A stretch of 59,067 nt of DNA, taken from positions 1 through 59,067 of the forward strand of contig QIKE01000023.1 of assembly GCA_003232915.1 (NCBI GenBank), read 5' to 3'. The position numbers and the translations under genes are program-made. The notes under the pieces were generated by a model. It worked only from the letters and a program-made list of their open reading frames with translations, did no database searches and was not told the DNA's origin. The DNA comes from Bacteroidota bacterium (GTDB taxonomy: Bacteria; Bacteroidota; Bacteroidia; Bacteroidales; F082). Below, piece by piece: positions 26,116 to 35,245 of this stretch (positions are counted from its first letter, which is position 1; every line of letters begins with the position of its first letter).

Positions 26116-26793
26116 TTATAGTGTGTTGAATTTATATCCTACGCCATATACATTTTGCAAATAATCGTCAGCACCCTTATCTAACAATTTTTTCCTGAGA
26201 TTTTTGATGTGCGTATAAATGAAGTCGAAAGAATTGAGGGTATCTGCATAATCGCCCCACACATTTTCAGCAATGGATTCTTTTGTTAGCACCCTGTTTT
26301 TGTTTGAGACAAAAAAGAGTAGCAGGTCGTATTCTTTTTTGGTTAAGGTCACCAATTCATCATGTACAAACACCAGAATAGCATCGGTATTAATCCGGAT
26401 TTCATTAAAAACAATTTCATTGTTACCACTAAAACTTATGCGTCGGATTACCGATTTGATACGTGCATTAAGTTCCGACAGATTAAAAGGTTTAACGAGA
26501 TAATCGTCAGCTCCAATATCAAGGCCGGTAATACGATCATCCAAAGAATTTCGGGCAGAGATAATAATTACACCGGAAGTAGAGCGGTTTTCCTTTAACT
26601 CGCTGATGATACCCAGACCATTACCATCGGGTAAGTTTATATCAACAATCACACAATTATAATCGTAAATGTTGATTTTGGCTGATGCACTGCTGTAATT
26701 AAAAACCAATTCACAAATATAGCCTTCGTCTTTCAGATAATCCCCTATGGATTTGGCCAAAGCCACTTCGTCTTCTATTATTAATATTTTCAT
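26116..26793 (-). CDS. OmpR-family response regulator
   Basis: 225 residues. The receiver domain has the acidic pair in IIEDEVALAK, phosphoacceptor Asp51 (VIVDINLPDGNG) and the switch lysine in DYLVKPFNLSEL. The C-terminal winged helix is of OmpR/PhoB type (VTLTKKEYDLLLFFVSNKNR, VYGVGYKF). It is expressed as a pair with the downstream kinase and diverges from prfB, with about 140 bases shared between them. Confidence 0.95.
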   Translation of the reverse strand: MKILIIEDEVALAKSIGDYLKDEGYICELVFNYSSASAKINIYDYNCVIVDINLPDGNGLGIISELKENRSTSGVIIISARNSLDDRITGLDIGADDYLVKPFNLSELNARIKSVIRRISFSGNNEIVFNEIRINTDAILVFVHDELVTLTKKEYDLLLFFVSNKNRVLTKESIAENVWGDYADTLNSFDFIYTHIKNLRKKLLDKGADDYLQNVYGVGYKFNTL

Positions 26794-26881
26794 TTGCTAC
26801 AAATATGATGATTGACATATGAACAAAACTACAAAAATATGCTGTTAAAATACAGCTGTTCATTTCAAAAACTAACTCTCA

Positions 26882-26910
26882 TTGTAGTTTGCAACAAAGC
26901 CATATCTTTG
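26882..26910 (+). promoter_or_regulatory. Candidate Bacteroidetes-type promoter of prfB
   Basis: TATCTTTG at 26903-26910 matches the Bacteroidetes -7 consensus TAnnTTTG, and a TTG at 26882-26884 lies 18 bases upstream. Transcription would start around 26917, about 18 bases before the prfB ATG. The match is by eye only. Confidence 0.45.
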
Positions 26911-26934
26911 CGGCAAGAATAAAAAGAAAAACTT

Positions 26935-28027
26935 ATGTATACGCAAGAAGGAATAAAAGAAATGAATGAAAGGCTTGTTGCCTTGAGGAGGTATCTTTGA
27001 CATCGACCGTAAATTGATGGAAATAGAAGAAGAAGAAGAAAAAACACTAGACCCCGACTTTTGGGATGACCCGAAAAAAGCAGAATTGTTATTGAAAAAA
27101 ATTCAGGAAAAAAAACGCTGGACACAGGCTTTTGATGCAGCAGAAGTTGCTTTTGACGACTTAAAAGTTCTAGAAGAATTTTTCGAAGCCGGCGAAAGCA
27201 GCAAAGATGAATTAGATAAGCAATTCGACGAAACAATAAAGTTGGTTGAGGATTTGGAATTTTTTCGTATGCTTGGAAAAGAAGAAGACCGGTTTGATGC
27301 GATTTTAAAAATTAATCCAGGAGCCGGAGGAACCGAAAGTCAAGATTGGGCAGAAATGCTTATGCGGATGTACATTCGCTACGGCGAACGCCACAGATTT
27401 AAAGTAAAAGAACTTGAATTTCTAGAGGGCGATGTAGCCGGTATCAAATCTGTTTCGTTGGAGTTTCAAGGCGATTTTGCCTTTGGAAACCTCAAAAGCG
27501 AAAACGGGGTCCATCGTCTTGTACGACTTTCCCCTTTCGACTCGGCCAACCGCAGGCACACATCCTTTGCTTCGGTGTATGTTTACCCGGTGGTTGACGA
27601 CAGCATAAAAATAGCAATAAATCAAGCCGATATTTCTTGGGATACTTTTCGCTCAAGCGGCCCCGGAGGTCAAAACGTTAACAAAGTGGAAACAGCCGTT
27701 CGCTTGCGACATCAACCCTCGGGATTGGTAATTGAATGTCAAGAAACTCGCTCGCAGCTACAAAACCGCGAAAAAGCTTTGAAAATGCTTCGCTCGCAAT
27801 TGTACGAAATAGAACTGCGTAAAAAACAAGTGGCACAAACCAAAATCGAAGACAGCAAAAAGAAGATAGAATGGGGGTCGCAAATCCGTTCCTATGTATT
27901 GCATCCCTACAAATTGGTGAAAGATATACGCTCCGGTTACGAATCTTCCAACGTTAATGATATACTTGATGGCAAAATTGACGATTTTATTAAAGCTTAT
28001 TTAATGGCCTTTAGTGATGCCGATTAA
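26935..28027 (+). CDS. prfB: Peptide chain release factor 2, programmed +1 frameshift
   Basis: The reading frame starts at ATG 26935, runs 21 codons to an in-frame TGA at 26998-27000, and continues in the +1 frame from 26999 to the TAA ending at 28027. The product is 363 residues (join 26935-26997, 26999-28027). The stop-recognition tripeptide SPF ([15 protein letters not shown]) identifies RF2, and the peptidyl-transferase motif GGQ is in [18 protein letters not shown]2 ends translation at UAA and UGA. The downstream frame taken alone would miss the N-terminus. The frameshift is the known self-regulation of prfB: low RF2 lets ribosomes shift past UGA. Confidence 0.96.
26986..27001 (+). promoter_or_regulatory. 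Programmed +1 frameshift site in prfB
   Basis: The bases read AGG AGG TAT CTT TGA C. The Shine-Dalgarno-like AGGAGG, the slippery CTT and the UGA followed by C match the classical RF2 recoding site. This is an unusually strong SD-like sequence for a phylum that rarely uses them for initiation. Confidence 0.95.
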
Positions 28028-28067
28028 CTGCAAAGTTGTATTTTAGCCTAAATTTTTTAAATAAAAT

Positions 28068-28712
28068 GAAACATCCATGGCGGCAAACCGACACACCCTG
28101 TACGTTGCACTACAGGGCAGACAGAAGAATGATTATAAAAGCCCCGTAGGGGCGTAATATTAGTAACGGGGGAATGAAAAAACGAGTACCGGTTTTGGCG
28201 GGATTTTTGCCCGCAGGCAGCAAAAATCGTGACAAAACTAAAATAAAGACAAACAGTTAATAACAAAATTATAAACATATGAAACATCCATGATTGGTTT
28301 TGACACACAAGGGAATGATTAAAAAAGCTCCGAAGGAGCGTAACAATAATAGACACGGGTTTAACCTGTGGAATAATGGTTTTGCCATTCCACGGGTTTA
28401 ACCTGTGGTATAAGAAAAATACACAACCGTTTTGGCGAGATTTTTGTCTTTTTTGTCAAAAATGGTGACAAAACAAAACGCAGATAATCTATTAGTTGCA
28501 AAATTATAAACATATGAAACATTCATGATTAATTTAAAACACACAAGAGAATGATTATAAAAGCTCCGAAGGAGCGTAACAATAATAGCCACAGGTTTAA
28601 CCTGTGGTATAAGAAAAATACAGAACTGTTTTGGCGAGATTTTTGTCTTTTTTGACAAAAATCGTGACAAAACAAAACGCAGATAATCTATTAGTTACAA
28701 AATTATAAACAT
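28068..28712. repeat. Three tandem ~200-base repeats upstream of cdd
   Basis: Three imperfect direct repeats: 28068-28280 (213 bases), 28281-28515 (235) and 28516 to the cdd start (about 198). Each begins GAAACATxCATG and carries a hairpin around GCTCCGAAGGAGC (GCCCCGTAGGGGC in unit 1). Units 2 and 3 have a palindrome of CACAGGTTTAACCTGTGG type, and unit 1 has a diverged equivalent. Each unit also has a TTTTGGCG(A/G)GATTTTTG block followed by CAAAAATxGTGACAAAAC, and ends ACAAAATTATAAACATATGAAA or close to it. Unit 2 has a second copy of the palindrome. The last unit ends exactly at the cdd ATG. Reverse-strand open frames through the array are translations of the repeat, not genes. Confidence 0.85.
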
Positions 28713-29213
28713 ATGAAAATAAAGCAGATAAATATAAAAATACGGGAATTCGACAGCGAAGCGGAATTATCTGCCGAAGAACGAAAACTGCTTAACGAGG
28801 CTGTCGGAGCCATTGACAGTTCGTATGCACCCTATTCCGAGTTTCATGTGGGAACGGCAGTACTATTGGAAAATGGCGGTGTGGTTACCGCCGGAAATCA
28901 AGAAAATGCTGCTTATCCGTCAGGACTTTGCGCCGAAAGAGTAGCTCTTTTTTATGCCCAATCGAAATATCCTGATATAGCCATAAAAACTATAGCCCTT
29001 ACTGCTGCTACCGAACAGTTCGATATTTGTACACCGCTTGCCCCTTGCGGTGCGTGCCGACAAGTTATTGCCGAAGCCGAGAACCGACAGCAATTACCAA
29101 TCATTATTTTAATGCGTGGCAACACCGGCCCAATTTACAAGGTAACCGGTATAGAAAGCCTTTTACCTTTTGCTTTTTTTGAAAAAAAATTACGAAAATA
29201 TCCTAATCATTAA
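28713..29213 (+). CDS. cdd: Cytidine deaminase
   Basis: 166 residues. It hydrolyses cytidine and deoxycytidine to uridine and deoxyuridine for pyrimidine salvage. The zinc site is complete: CAERVAL (Cys and the catalytic Glu) and PCGACRQVI (two Cys). PYSEFHVGTAVLLENG and NQENAAYPSGLCAE are standard substrate-site segments. The start codon lies within the sequence repeated three times upstream. Confidence 0.95.
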   Translation: MKIKQINIKIREFDSEAELSAEERKLLNEAVGAIDSSYAPYSEFHVGTAVLLENGGVVTAGNQENAAYPSGLCAERVALFYAQSKYPDIAIKTIALTAATEQFDICTPLAPCGACRQVIAEAENRQQLPIIILMRGNTGPIYKVTGIESLLPFAFFEKKLRKYPNH

Positions 29214-29225
29214 TTTATTAATACA

Positions 29226-30089
29226 ATGAAAAAAGTTTTGTTTGGACTTATGGTGATATTTGCCCTCACCGCTTTCAAAAACGATAAACCGGCTTATCGT
29301 TTTTATAGCAAAAATGGTAAAAAAGTTAAATTTCAAAAAGTTGTAAATGCAGCCAAAAATGCCGATGTGTTGTTTATCGGCGAATTGCACAACAACCCGA
29401 TTTGTCATTGGATGGAATTTGAACTTACACAAAGCCTTTATACTGCAAAAGACGGTAATATTATTCTGGGTGCCGAAATGTTTGAATCCGATAATCAATT
29501 GATATTAAATGAATATCTTGATGGTGAAATTACAAAAAGAAATTTTGAGGATGAAGCTCGTCTTTGGCCTAACTACAAAACCGACTACAGACCGCTTATC
29601 AGTTTTGCAAAAAAGCGCAAATTACAGTTTATTGCCACCGACATTCCGCGCCGGTATGCTTCGATAGTGTATAAACATGGTTTTGGTGCACTCGACAGCC
29701 TCTCCGCCGAAGCCAAATCTTATATGGCTCCTTTACCTATTCCTTACAACCCTAATGTAAAATGTTATAAAGATATGCTGGCAGAAATGGCGTCGATGGG
29801 ACATAATAGTCCCAATTTGCCAAAAGCACAGGCCATAAAAGATGCTACTATGGCCTATTCCATTGCTGGATATGCCGGAAACGGTAAGCTGTTTATACAT
29901 TACAACGGCTCGTATCATTCCGACAATTTTCAGGGAATTCTCTGGTATCTTAACAAATATAAACCAGGATTGAAAATTGTTACTATCGCTTCGGTCGAAC
30001 AAAAAAATATTGATACGCTCAATAAAGAAAATATCGACAAAGGCAATTTTATTCTTGTCGTTCCAAAAGATATGACCAAAACATACTAA
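29226..30089 (+). CDS. ChaN-like (Tiki/heme-binding superfamily) secreted protein
   Basis: 287 residues with an N-terminal signal-like helix (MKKVLFGLMVIFALTAF) and no lipobox cysteine. The ChaN/DUF399 family marks are DVLFIGELHNNPICHWMEFEL, GAEMFESDNQLILNEYL, LWPNYKTDYRPLISFAKK, FIATDIPRRYASIV and the HYNGSYHSDNFQGI end. The conserved GE(L)H and H-x-D residues belong to a fold that in ChaN binds heme and in Tiki-type relatives acts as a metalloprotease. It lies 12 bases after cdd, so the two are probably co-transcribed although no functional link is evident. Confidence 0.85.
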   Translation: MKKVLFGLMVIFALTAFKNDKPAYRFYSKNGKKVKFQKVVNAAKNADVLFIGELHNNPICHWMEFELTQSLYTAKDGNIILGAEMFESDNQLILNEYLDGEITKRNFEDEARLWPNYKTDYRPLISFAKKRKLQFIATDIPRRYASIVYKHGFGALDSLSAEAKSYMAPLPIPYNPNVKCYKDMLAEMASMGHNSPNLPKAQAIKDATMAYSIAGYAGNGKLFIHYNGSYHSDNFQGILWYLNKYKPGLKIVTIASVEQKNIDTLNKENIDKGNFILVVPKDMTKTY

Positions 30090-30288
30090 ATGCCGGATAA
30101 CACAATTATTTGTAAATAATTGATAGAAACAATATGAATAAAACAATAAGATTCATTTAATTAAAGATTTTATCTGAATTCGATAACTTGTCAAATAGCA
30201 TTTGTTTATTTCAACTTAAACAACTTAGATCTTTGGGAGTTGAAATGTTCTTTTGGCTATATCTTTTTGTTTTTAGAGATAAATTGAC

Positions 30289-30397
30289 TATCAATTAACG
30301 AATCACGAGTTAAGAGGTAAATTATGATTTCAAGATTTTAAAATTATTAATCGGTGCTATATATTCAAAATAATCGAAAATGTTCAAAGCCAAATCA
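30289..30397. repeat. Dispersed repeat, copy 2 of 3 (truncated)
   Basis: The segment aligns with copy 3 at its left end (TATCAATTAACGAAT, TTAAGAGGTAAAT, TTCAAGATTT) and then decays. The right-end CTATGGGG and hairpin arm seen in copies 1 and 3 are absent. It lies in the gene-free stretch 30090-30594, which otherwise shows no coding sequence. Confidence 0.65.
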
Positions 30398-30594
30398 TAG
30401 AATGTAGATTAGTTATTTTAAAATAAATAAGTTACGGGTAAGGCCCGGCTACTCCACAAAACGATATTTTTGGAAGTTTGTCAATTATCCAATCAACAAT
30501 TCGAATGGCCGTTTCAACAATTAAAATCTCAATTAATTAGCAATTATATGCAAAAATGTATATTTTTATCGGAAATTCAGTAATTTTGTAGGTT

Positions 30595-30684
30595 ATGAAT
30601 AACAATGGCTTAAAAGCAATTGACTTCTTTTGTTCGGGATGTGGTATGACATATGGAATAATTGTAAATCTTTATGATGCCTGA
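30595..30684 (+). pseudogene. Fragment of a C5-cytosine DNA methyltransferase
   Basis: A 29-codon remnant, MNNNGLKAIDFFCSGCGMTYG followed by eight more codons to TGA. KAIDFFCSGCGMTYG is motif I (SAM-binding) of Dcm-type methyltransferases, normally followed by over 300 residues that are missing. The fragment ends by overlapping the vsr-like gene by 11 bases, the usual dcm-vsr arrangement. An internal deletion that removed the body of the methyltransferase is therefore likely. It is non-functional. Confidence 0.8.
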
Positions 30685-31068
30685 TATCTATACTAAACAA
30701 AAACGTTTCGAAATAATGTCAAAAATTTCGGATAAGGAAACAAAACTTGCAATTCCGTTCAAGAAATTTTTGTTTGCTAACGGTCTTCGATATAGAAAAA
30801 ACGATAAATATTACATTGGCAAACCGGATATCGTTTTACTTAAATTCAAACCTATAATATTTATAGATGGTTACTTTTGGCACGGGCATACTTGTCCTGC
30901 AGGAAAGTAGGGATACGAGAAAAGGATTTAAGTAAGAAAAAATAATGAGAAATAATGAGCGTGATAAAAAAAAAGTAAAGGATTGAAGAAATCAATCTGG
31001 ATGTAATTATCTGGCAGTGTGAACTGAAAGTTAATACGATAAAGAATGAAATATTAAAAAACATTTAA
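30674..31068 (+). pseudogene. vsr: Degraded very-short-patch-repair endonuclease (Vsr)
   Basis: The first 78 codons read as a good Vsr N-terminus: DIYTKQKRFEIMSKISDKETK, LRYRKNDKYYIGKPDIVL (active-site Asp) and IFIDGYFWHGHTC. A TAG stop at 30908-30910 then interrupts it. Downstream pieces in shifted frames still match Vsr: RNNERDKKKVKD near 30950-30985 and DVIIWQCELK near 31000-31030, ending at a TAA at 31066-31068. At least two frame changes and two stops are needed, so no full protein is made. It is a relic of a Dcm-type restriction-modification or mismatch-repair locus. Confidence 0.8.
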
Positions 31069-31095
31069 TAAAAATCAAGTAAAAAGTTAAAGATA

Positions 31096-32076
31096 ATGAA
31101 TAAGTTGTATCCTTTAAAATTTTCCCCTGTTTTCAAAGAGAAAATTTGGGGTGGAAGAAAAATAAAAGAAGTATTGCACATTAATTTCGGGAACTTGCGT
31201 AATTGCGGTGAAGTATGGGTGATTTCGGGTGTCGAAGGAAACCCTACAATTGTTAAAAACGGTTTTTTGACCGGTAACGAACTTAATGAATTGGTGGAGA
31301 TTTACATGGGCGATTTGGTTGGCGACGATGTTTATGAAAAATATGGGGTCGAATTTCCCATATTGATAAAATACATTGATGCTACCGACTGGCTTTCCAT
31401 ACAAGTACATCCTAACGACGCACTTGCTGCCAAAAGAAAAATCGGTAATGGCAAAACCGAGATGTGGTACATCCTCGAAGCCGACAAATCATCGGAACTA
31501 ATCAGCGGATTTAAAAAAAAAGTAAGTTGCAAAGAATATTTACACTATCTTGAAGAAAAAAAAATAACAGAAATTCTGAATTTTGAAAAAGTTAAAAAAA
31601 GCGATGTGTTTTTTATTCCGGCAGGCCGCATTCACGCCTTGGGCCCTGGAATTTTGGTCGCCGAAATACAACAAACTTCCGATACAACATATCGCATTTA
31701 CGATTGGGATAGAATTGATGCCGCCGGTTTAAAACGCGAACTCCATACCAATGAGGCACTTGATGCTATTGACTTTAGCATTGCCCACAACTACAAAACC
31801 CACTATGAAGAAAAAAATAACCAAACCGAAGAAATTGTAAATTGTGCGGCGTTTACTACTAATATGCTATCTTTCGACAAAAGTATTGAAAAAAATTTCG
31901 AAGAACTTGACTCTTTTGTTATCTACTTAGGTATTGAAGGAAATTGTAAGTTGATTTATGAAAATATTCAGTTGGATATCGCACTCGGCGACGCTGTGCT
32001 CGTGCCCAATATTATTGAAAATGTTAAACTGATACCTGGCGGCAACGCCAAGTTGCTCGAAGTGTATATTAAGTAA
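31096..32076 (+). CDS. manA: Mannose-6-phosphate isomerase, class I
   Basis: 326 residues, typical of the short Bacteroidetes/Firmicutes type. It interconverts mannose-6-phosphate and fructose-6-phosphate, feeding GDP-mannose and glycan synthesis. Zinc-ligand segments are visible in SIQVHPNDALA and KTEMWYILEA, and the downstream PAGRIHALGPGILVAEIQQTSDTTYRIYDWDR. The N-terminus LKFSPVFKEKIWGGRKI is also diagnostic. Confidence 0.95.
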   Translation: MNKLYPLKFSPVFKEKIWGGRKIKEVLHINFGNLRNCGEVWVISGVEGNPTIVKNGFLTGNELNELVEIYMGDLVGDDVYEKYGVEFPILIKYIDATDWLSIQVHPNDALAAKRKIGNGKTEMWYILEADKSSELISGFKKKVSCKEYLHYLEEKKITEILNFEKVKKSDVFFIPAGRIHALGPGILVAEIQQTSDTTYRIYDWDRIDAAGLKRELHTNEALDAIDFSIAHNYKTHYEEKNNQTEEIVNCAAFTTNMLSFDKSIEKNFEELDSFVIYLGIEGNCKLIYENIQLDIALGDAVLVPNIIENVKLIPGGNAKLLEVYIK

Positions 32077-32133
32077 TCGAAAGGCCTGAAAAGCATCTAA
32101 CCCGTGAGTCGATGGTAAATAAAAGTTTATTTT

Positions 32134-33396
32134 ATGAAAAATACTTCTATTTTTTTTCTATTTTTTTTCTTAGTTTCTGTGCTTTTTGCTCAACAACAAA
32201 GTGTGCGAAATGCTTCTAATACAAAGCAGGTTTCACTTATGGCTATATGGCAAAAAGCACAAGAACAAAGGACAATGCAAAACAGAATTTACGTGGATAG
32301 TCTCTTAGCTTTTACACCTGTTGATTCATTAAAGAACCTAATAATCAACGATGCCGCCTATAAGAAACTGCCAGATATTTCACGTTTTTCACAAATAACA
32401 TTAATTGATGCCTCAAACAACCGTTTGAAATGTATCTCACGCAGAGCACTTCAAAGCGACAGCCTTGAAACATTAATCCTTTCCGGTAACAACATTAAAC
32501 ACATTCATTTTCCGCGTCATTCGAAAATCACTACTTTAACTCTCGAAAATAACAATTTAAAACGAATACCCTATTCACTAAGACGTTTAAAAAATCTAAA
32601 AAGATTAAAAATTAACCATAATAAGATCAGGCGAATACCTCATTTTATCGTAAATATGGATTCCATTATCGAAATAGATTTAAATAATAACAGGCTTAGA
32701 TTAAATAAACAGGCCACCCGGCGTTTGGTTAATATCAAAATCCTATTAGTCGGTGCTAACAACATCAAAAAACTTCCCGAGAACATTGGCGATCTAAAGG
32801 AACTAAAAATGCTGAACCTCGGGAAAAATCATATCAATAGCCTTCCTACCTCTTTTGCTTCTCTTACACAAATAGAAACTCTCATTTTTTATAAAAACGA
32901 TTTTACACATATCCCAAAAGAAATTTTTTCGCTTACTAAATTGAAAGAACTTGATTTTTACTATAATAAGTTAAATAAAATCCCTTATGATATAGGGAAA
33001 CTTAAAAATCTTCAACAGCTTTTTCTTTCATACAATAAAATTAAATTGCTCCCCAATACGCTTCGTATGTTGCATAAACTCAGGTATTTGTATATACATC
33101 ACAACCGGCTGCTGATGATTCCCGATTGGTTTGCTTCTTTAACAAAACTTGAACGTATCGGTCTAAGTCATAATCATATTATTACTATTCCCGATTTGTC
33201 GGTTCTTCCTATTTTAAAAGAAGTGGATTTGAGCTTTAATAATATTGAATACCTTCCTTGGCAGCTTATTTTGCGCAACTATTTACAAAGTTTGAATATT
33301 AGAGGCAATCCCTTTATTATGACGAAAAGCGATAAAGAGCAATTAAAAAAAATTGATATGGAAAAACAATCTATCGGTCAGATATTTTATTATTAA
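32134..33396 (+). CDS. Secreted leucine-rich-repeat protein
   Basis: 420 residues with a signal peptide (FFLFFFLVSVLFAQQ). From about residue 85 to 400 there are roughly a dozen LRRs of the 23-residue bacterial/plant-like type (LxxLxLxxNxIxxLPxxI), for example LKMLNLGKNHINSLPTSFAS and LQQLFLSYNKIKLLPNTLRM. No catalytic domain or T9SS tail. It probably acts as a periplasmic or surface binding protein. It is followed by a convergent glycosyltransferase gene. Confidence 0.85.
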   Translation: MKNTSIFFLFFFLVSVLFAQQQSVRNASNTKQVSLMAIWQKAQEQRTMQNRIYVDSLLAFTPVDSLKNLIINDAAYKKLPDISRFSQITLIDASNNRLKCISRRALQSDSLETLILSGNNIKHIHFPRHSKITTLTLENNNLKRIPYSLRRLKNLKRLKINHNKIRRIPHFIVNMDSIIEIDLNNNRLRLNKQATRRLVNIKILLVGANNIKKLPENIGDLKELKMLNLGKNHINSLPTSFASLTQIETLIFYKNDFTHIPKEIFSLTKLKELDFYYNKLNKIPYDIGKLKNLQQLFLSYNKIKLLPNTLRMLHKLRYLYIHHNRLLMIPDWFASLTKLERIGLSHNHIITIPDLSVLPILKEVDLSFNNIEYLPWQLILRNYLQSLNIRGNPFIMTKSDKEQLKKIDMEKQSIGQIFYY

Positions 33397-33450
33397 AATT
33401 TTGAATATTATGACAGTATAATTATTCTAATTTTTTTCTGTTTATCCCCC

Positions 33451-34581
33451 TTAAGGAATATAAAAATAGCGTGCTCTTCCGTAAGGTACGTTAATCACAC
33501 TTTCGTAAATTAGCAAGTGTTTTTTGGCAACTTCGTCCCAATACATTGCCGACAGATTAGTTTTGATTTTTTGTTTTAATTGTTGCCGGTAATCGTCGTC
33601 AACGAGCAGTGTTGTTATAGCCTTAATATATTCTTCGTCGGTGTCGGCAACAATTCCACCTTTTACCGTATTGTTCCATTTGCGAAAACTTTGCAGGGGC
33701 GACAAGACCACCGGAATTTCAAATGCCGAAGCTTGCGCCAGTATACCGCTTTGGGCACCTATTTCGTAAGGAAGAACCATAAGGTCAGCAGCACTAATAA
33801 TTACATCAAAAGTATGCTGAGGAAACTGTCCGCGCAGTACTTCTATACGATCGAATACAGGTGAGTTGTTGATAAGGTCGAAAAAATAGCGCTGATAATC
33901 GTTGTATTCTATCCCCATAATTTTACCCGAAACGAGCAACTGAGCATTATTTACGTTTTTGGCTATTTTTGGGAAAAGTTTAATAATACGGTGAAAACCT
34001 TTGGTAGGTGTAAAATATCCGGCAAGCAACAATACTTTTTCACCCTTAAGGCCAAGAATTTCTTTTGCATTTGAAATACGCTCAACACGTCGTACACCAT
34101 GAGGAACTACATGGTATTTGTTTTTATGTTCTGGAAAATACCGGATAAGCGTATCGTATTGATAACCTTCGTGAACAATAATTGCCGAACTACTGGATGT
34201 AATACTTTCGAGAATGATTTTCTGAGCGTTGTCGAGTTCTTCGAAAAGAGTATGTAAGGTGGTAACCGTAGGAAGTTCAGCCATTTTGCAACGATATAAA
34301 AAATCAAGTATTTGCACGCTGTTTTCCGAGCCGAACAAACTGTAATCGTGCTCAATATGAATTATATCCGGAGTTAGTTTCGAAACCATATGAAATAGCT
34401 TAGCAGCAATATCATTGTCTAAAGGAGAATAAACCGGAAATACATTTTCACCTCTTGCTCCGCTTTCACTAATTATCAGTACTTCTTTTTCGAGCAACCG
34501 CACTGCATCCGAAAGATAACGGGTATAGGTGGCAATTCCGTTTTCGATCGGAAAATAAGTGGAAATGTAACAAACACGCAT
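33451..34581 (-). CDS. Glycosyltransferase family 4 protein
   Basis: 376 residues in the GT-B fold. N-terminal acceptor domain: YISTYFPIENGIATYTRYLSDA, then DIIHIEHDYSLFG. C-terminal nucleotide-sugar domain: LLLAGYFTPTKGFHRIIKLFP, ADLMVLPYEIGAQSGILAQASAFEIPVVLS, with the Glu-x7-Glu region partly altered to QSGILAQA. The usual EXXXXXXXE motif is not obvious, so the donor cannot be stated. Probable role in cell-surface glycan synthesis. Confidence 0.82.
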   Translation of the reverse strand: MRVCYISTYFPIENGIATYTRYLSDAVRLLEKEVLIISESGARGENVFPVYSPLDNDIAAKLFHMVSKLTPDIIHIEHDYSLFGSENSVQILDFLYRCKMAELPTVTTLHTLFEELDNAQKIILESITSSSSAIIVHEGYQYDTLIRYFPEHKNKYHVVPHGVRRVERISNAKEILGLKGEKVLLLAGYFTPTKGFHRIIKLFPKIAKNVNNAQLLVSGKIMGIEYNDYQRYFFDLINNSPVFDRIEVLRGQFPQHTFDVIISAADLMVLPYEIGAQSGILAQASAFEIPVVLSPLQSFRKWNNTVKGGIVADTDEEYIKAITTLLVDDDYRQQLKQKIKTNLSAMYWDEVAKKHLLIYESVINVPYGRARYFYIP

Positions 34582-34655
34582 AATTATTTGATTTGTTTAT
34601 TGTAAAAAAGAAAAATCAACTGCGGTAAAATTAAAAAAAAAGAAATGTTAAACAG

Positions 34656-35033
34656 TTACTTTGCTGCAATAGTTTCTATCTCAACCAAAATACCAAGTGG
34701 CAAGTCTTTTACGGCAAAAGCAGCTCGTGCCGGTGGATCTTGGTGATAATATTTTCCGTAAACTGCATTCATTTCCGCGAAATTAGCCATGTTGCTCAAC
34801 AAACAAGTCGACTTTACAACATCGGAAAAATTATACCCTGCTTCGTGCAAAATTGCTTCAATGTTTTTCATAACTTGCCCGGTTTGAGACGTGATGTCGC
34901 CTGCAACAATTTTTCCCGTCTTAGGATTAATGGGTATTTGTCCCGAAATAAATAAGAAACCACCGGCTTCAACAGCCTGACTATAAGGTCCTATAGCCGC
35001 AGGAGCAAATTTAGTGTTGACGATTTTTTTCAT
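34656..35033 (-). CDS. ridA: RidA family reactive enamine/imine deaminase
   Basis: 125 residues, exact family length. Marks: APAAIGPYSQAVEAGGFLFISGQIP, the trimer-interface NIEAILHEAG and the C-terminal PPARAAFAVKDLPLGILVEIE, with the conserved arginine that binds the substrate carboxylate. RidA hydrolyses 2-aminoacrylate and related imines produced by PLP enzymes. Confidence 0.93.
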   Translation of the reverse strand: MKKIVNTKFAPAAIGPYSQAVEAGGFLFISGQIPINPKTGKIVAGDITSQTGQVMKNIEAILHEAGYNFSDVVKSTCLLSNMANFAEMNAVYGKYYHQDPPARAAFAVKDLPLGILVEIETIAAK

Positions 35034-35245
35034 AGTTAAAGTTTTTCTTCAAAAATACAAAAATTTGCAGGTAACAAAGAAATCATATTGTTGTTTGGCT
35101 ATATAATATTATTGAGATATTGATTGTGTAGCGCATTATGATAGTAAAACCTGTAGAGGTGTACAAAGTTAGGGTAAGCATTGTGAAAAATTCAACTGAT
35201 TTTGTTACGCCTGCACAAATAATTAATAATCATTTTAGTAGGAAA

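Noticed and set aside
28057-28670. Minus-strand frames of 90-99 codons in the cdd upstream region
   Set aside because: They are translations of the tandem repeat; the similarity among them reflects DNA repetition, not protein conservation.
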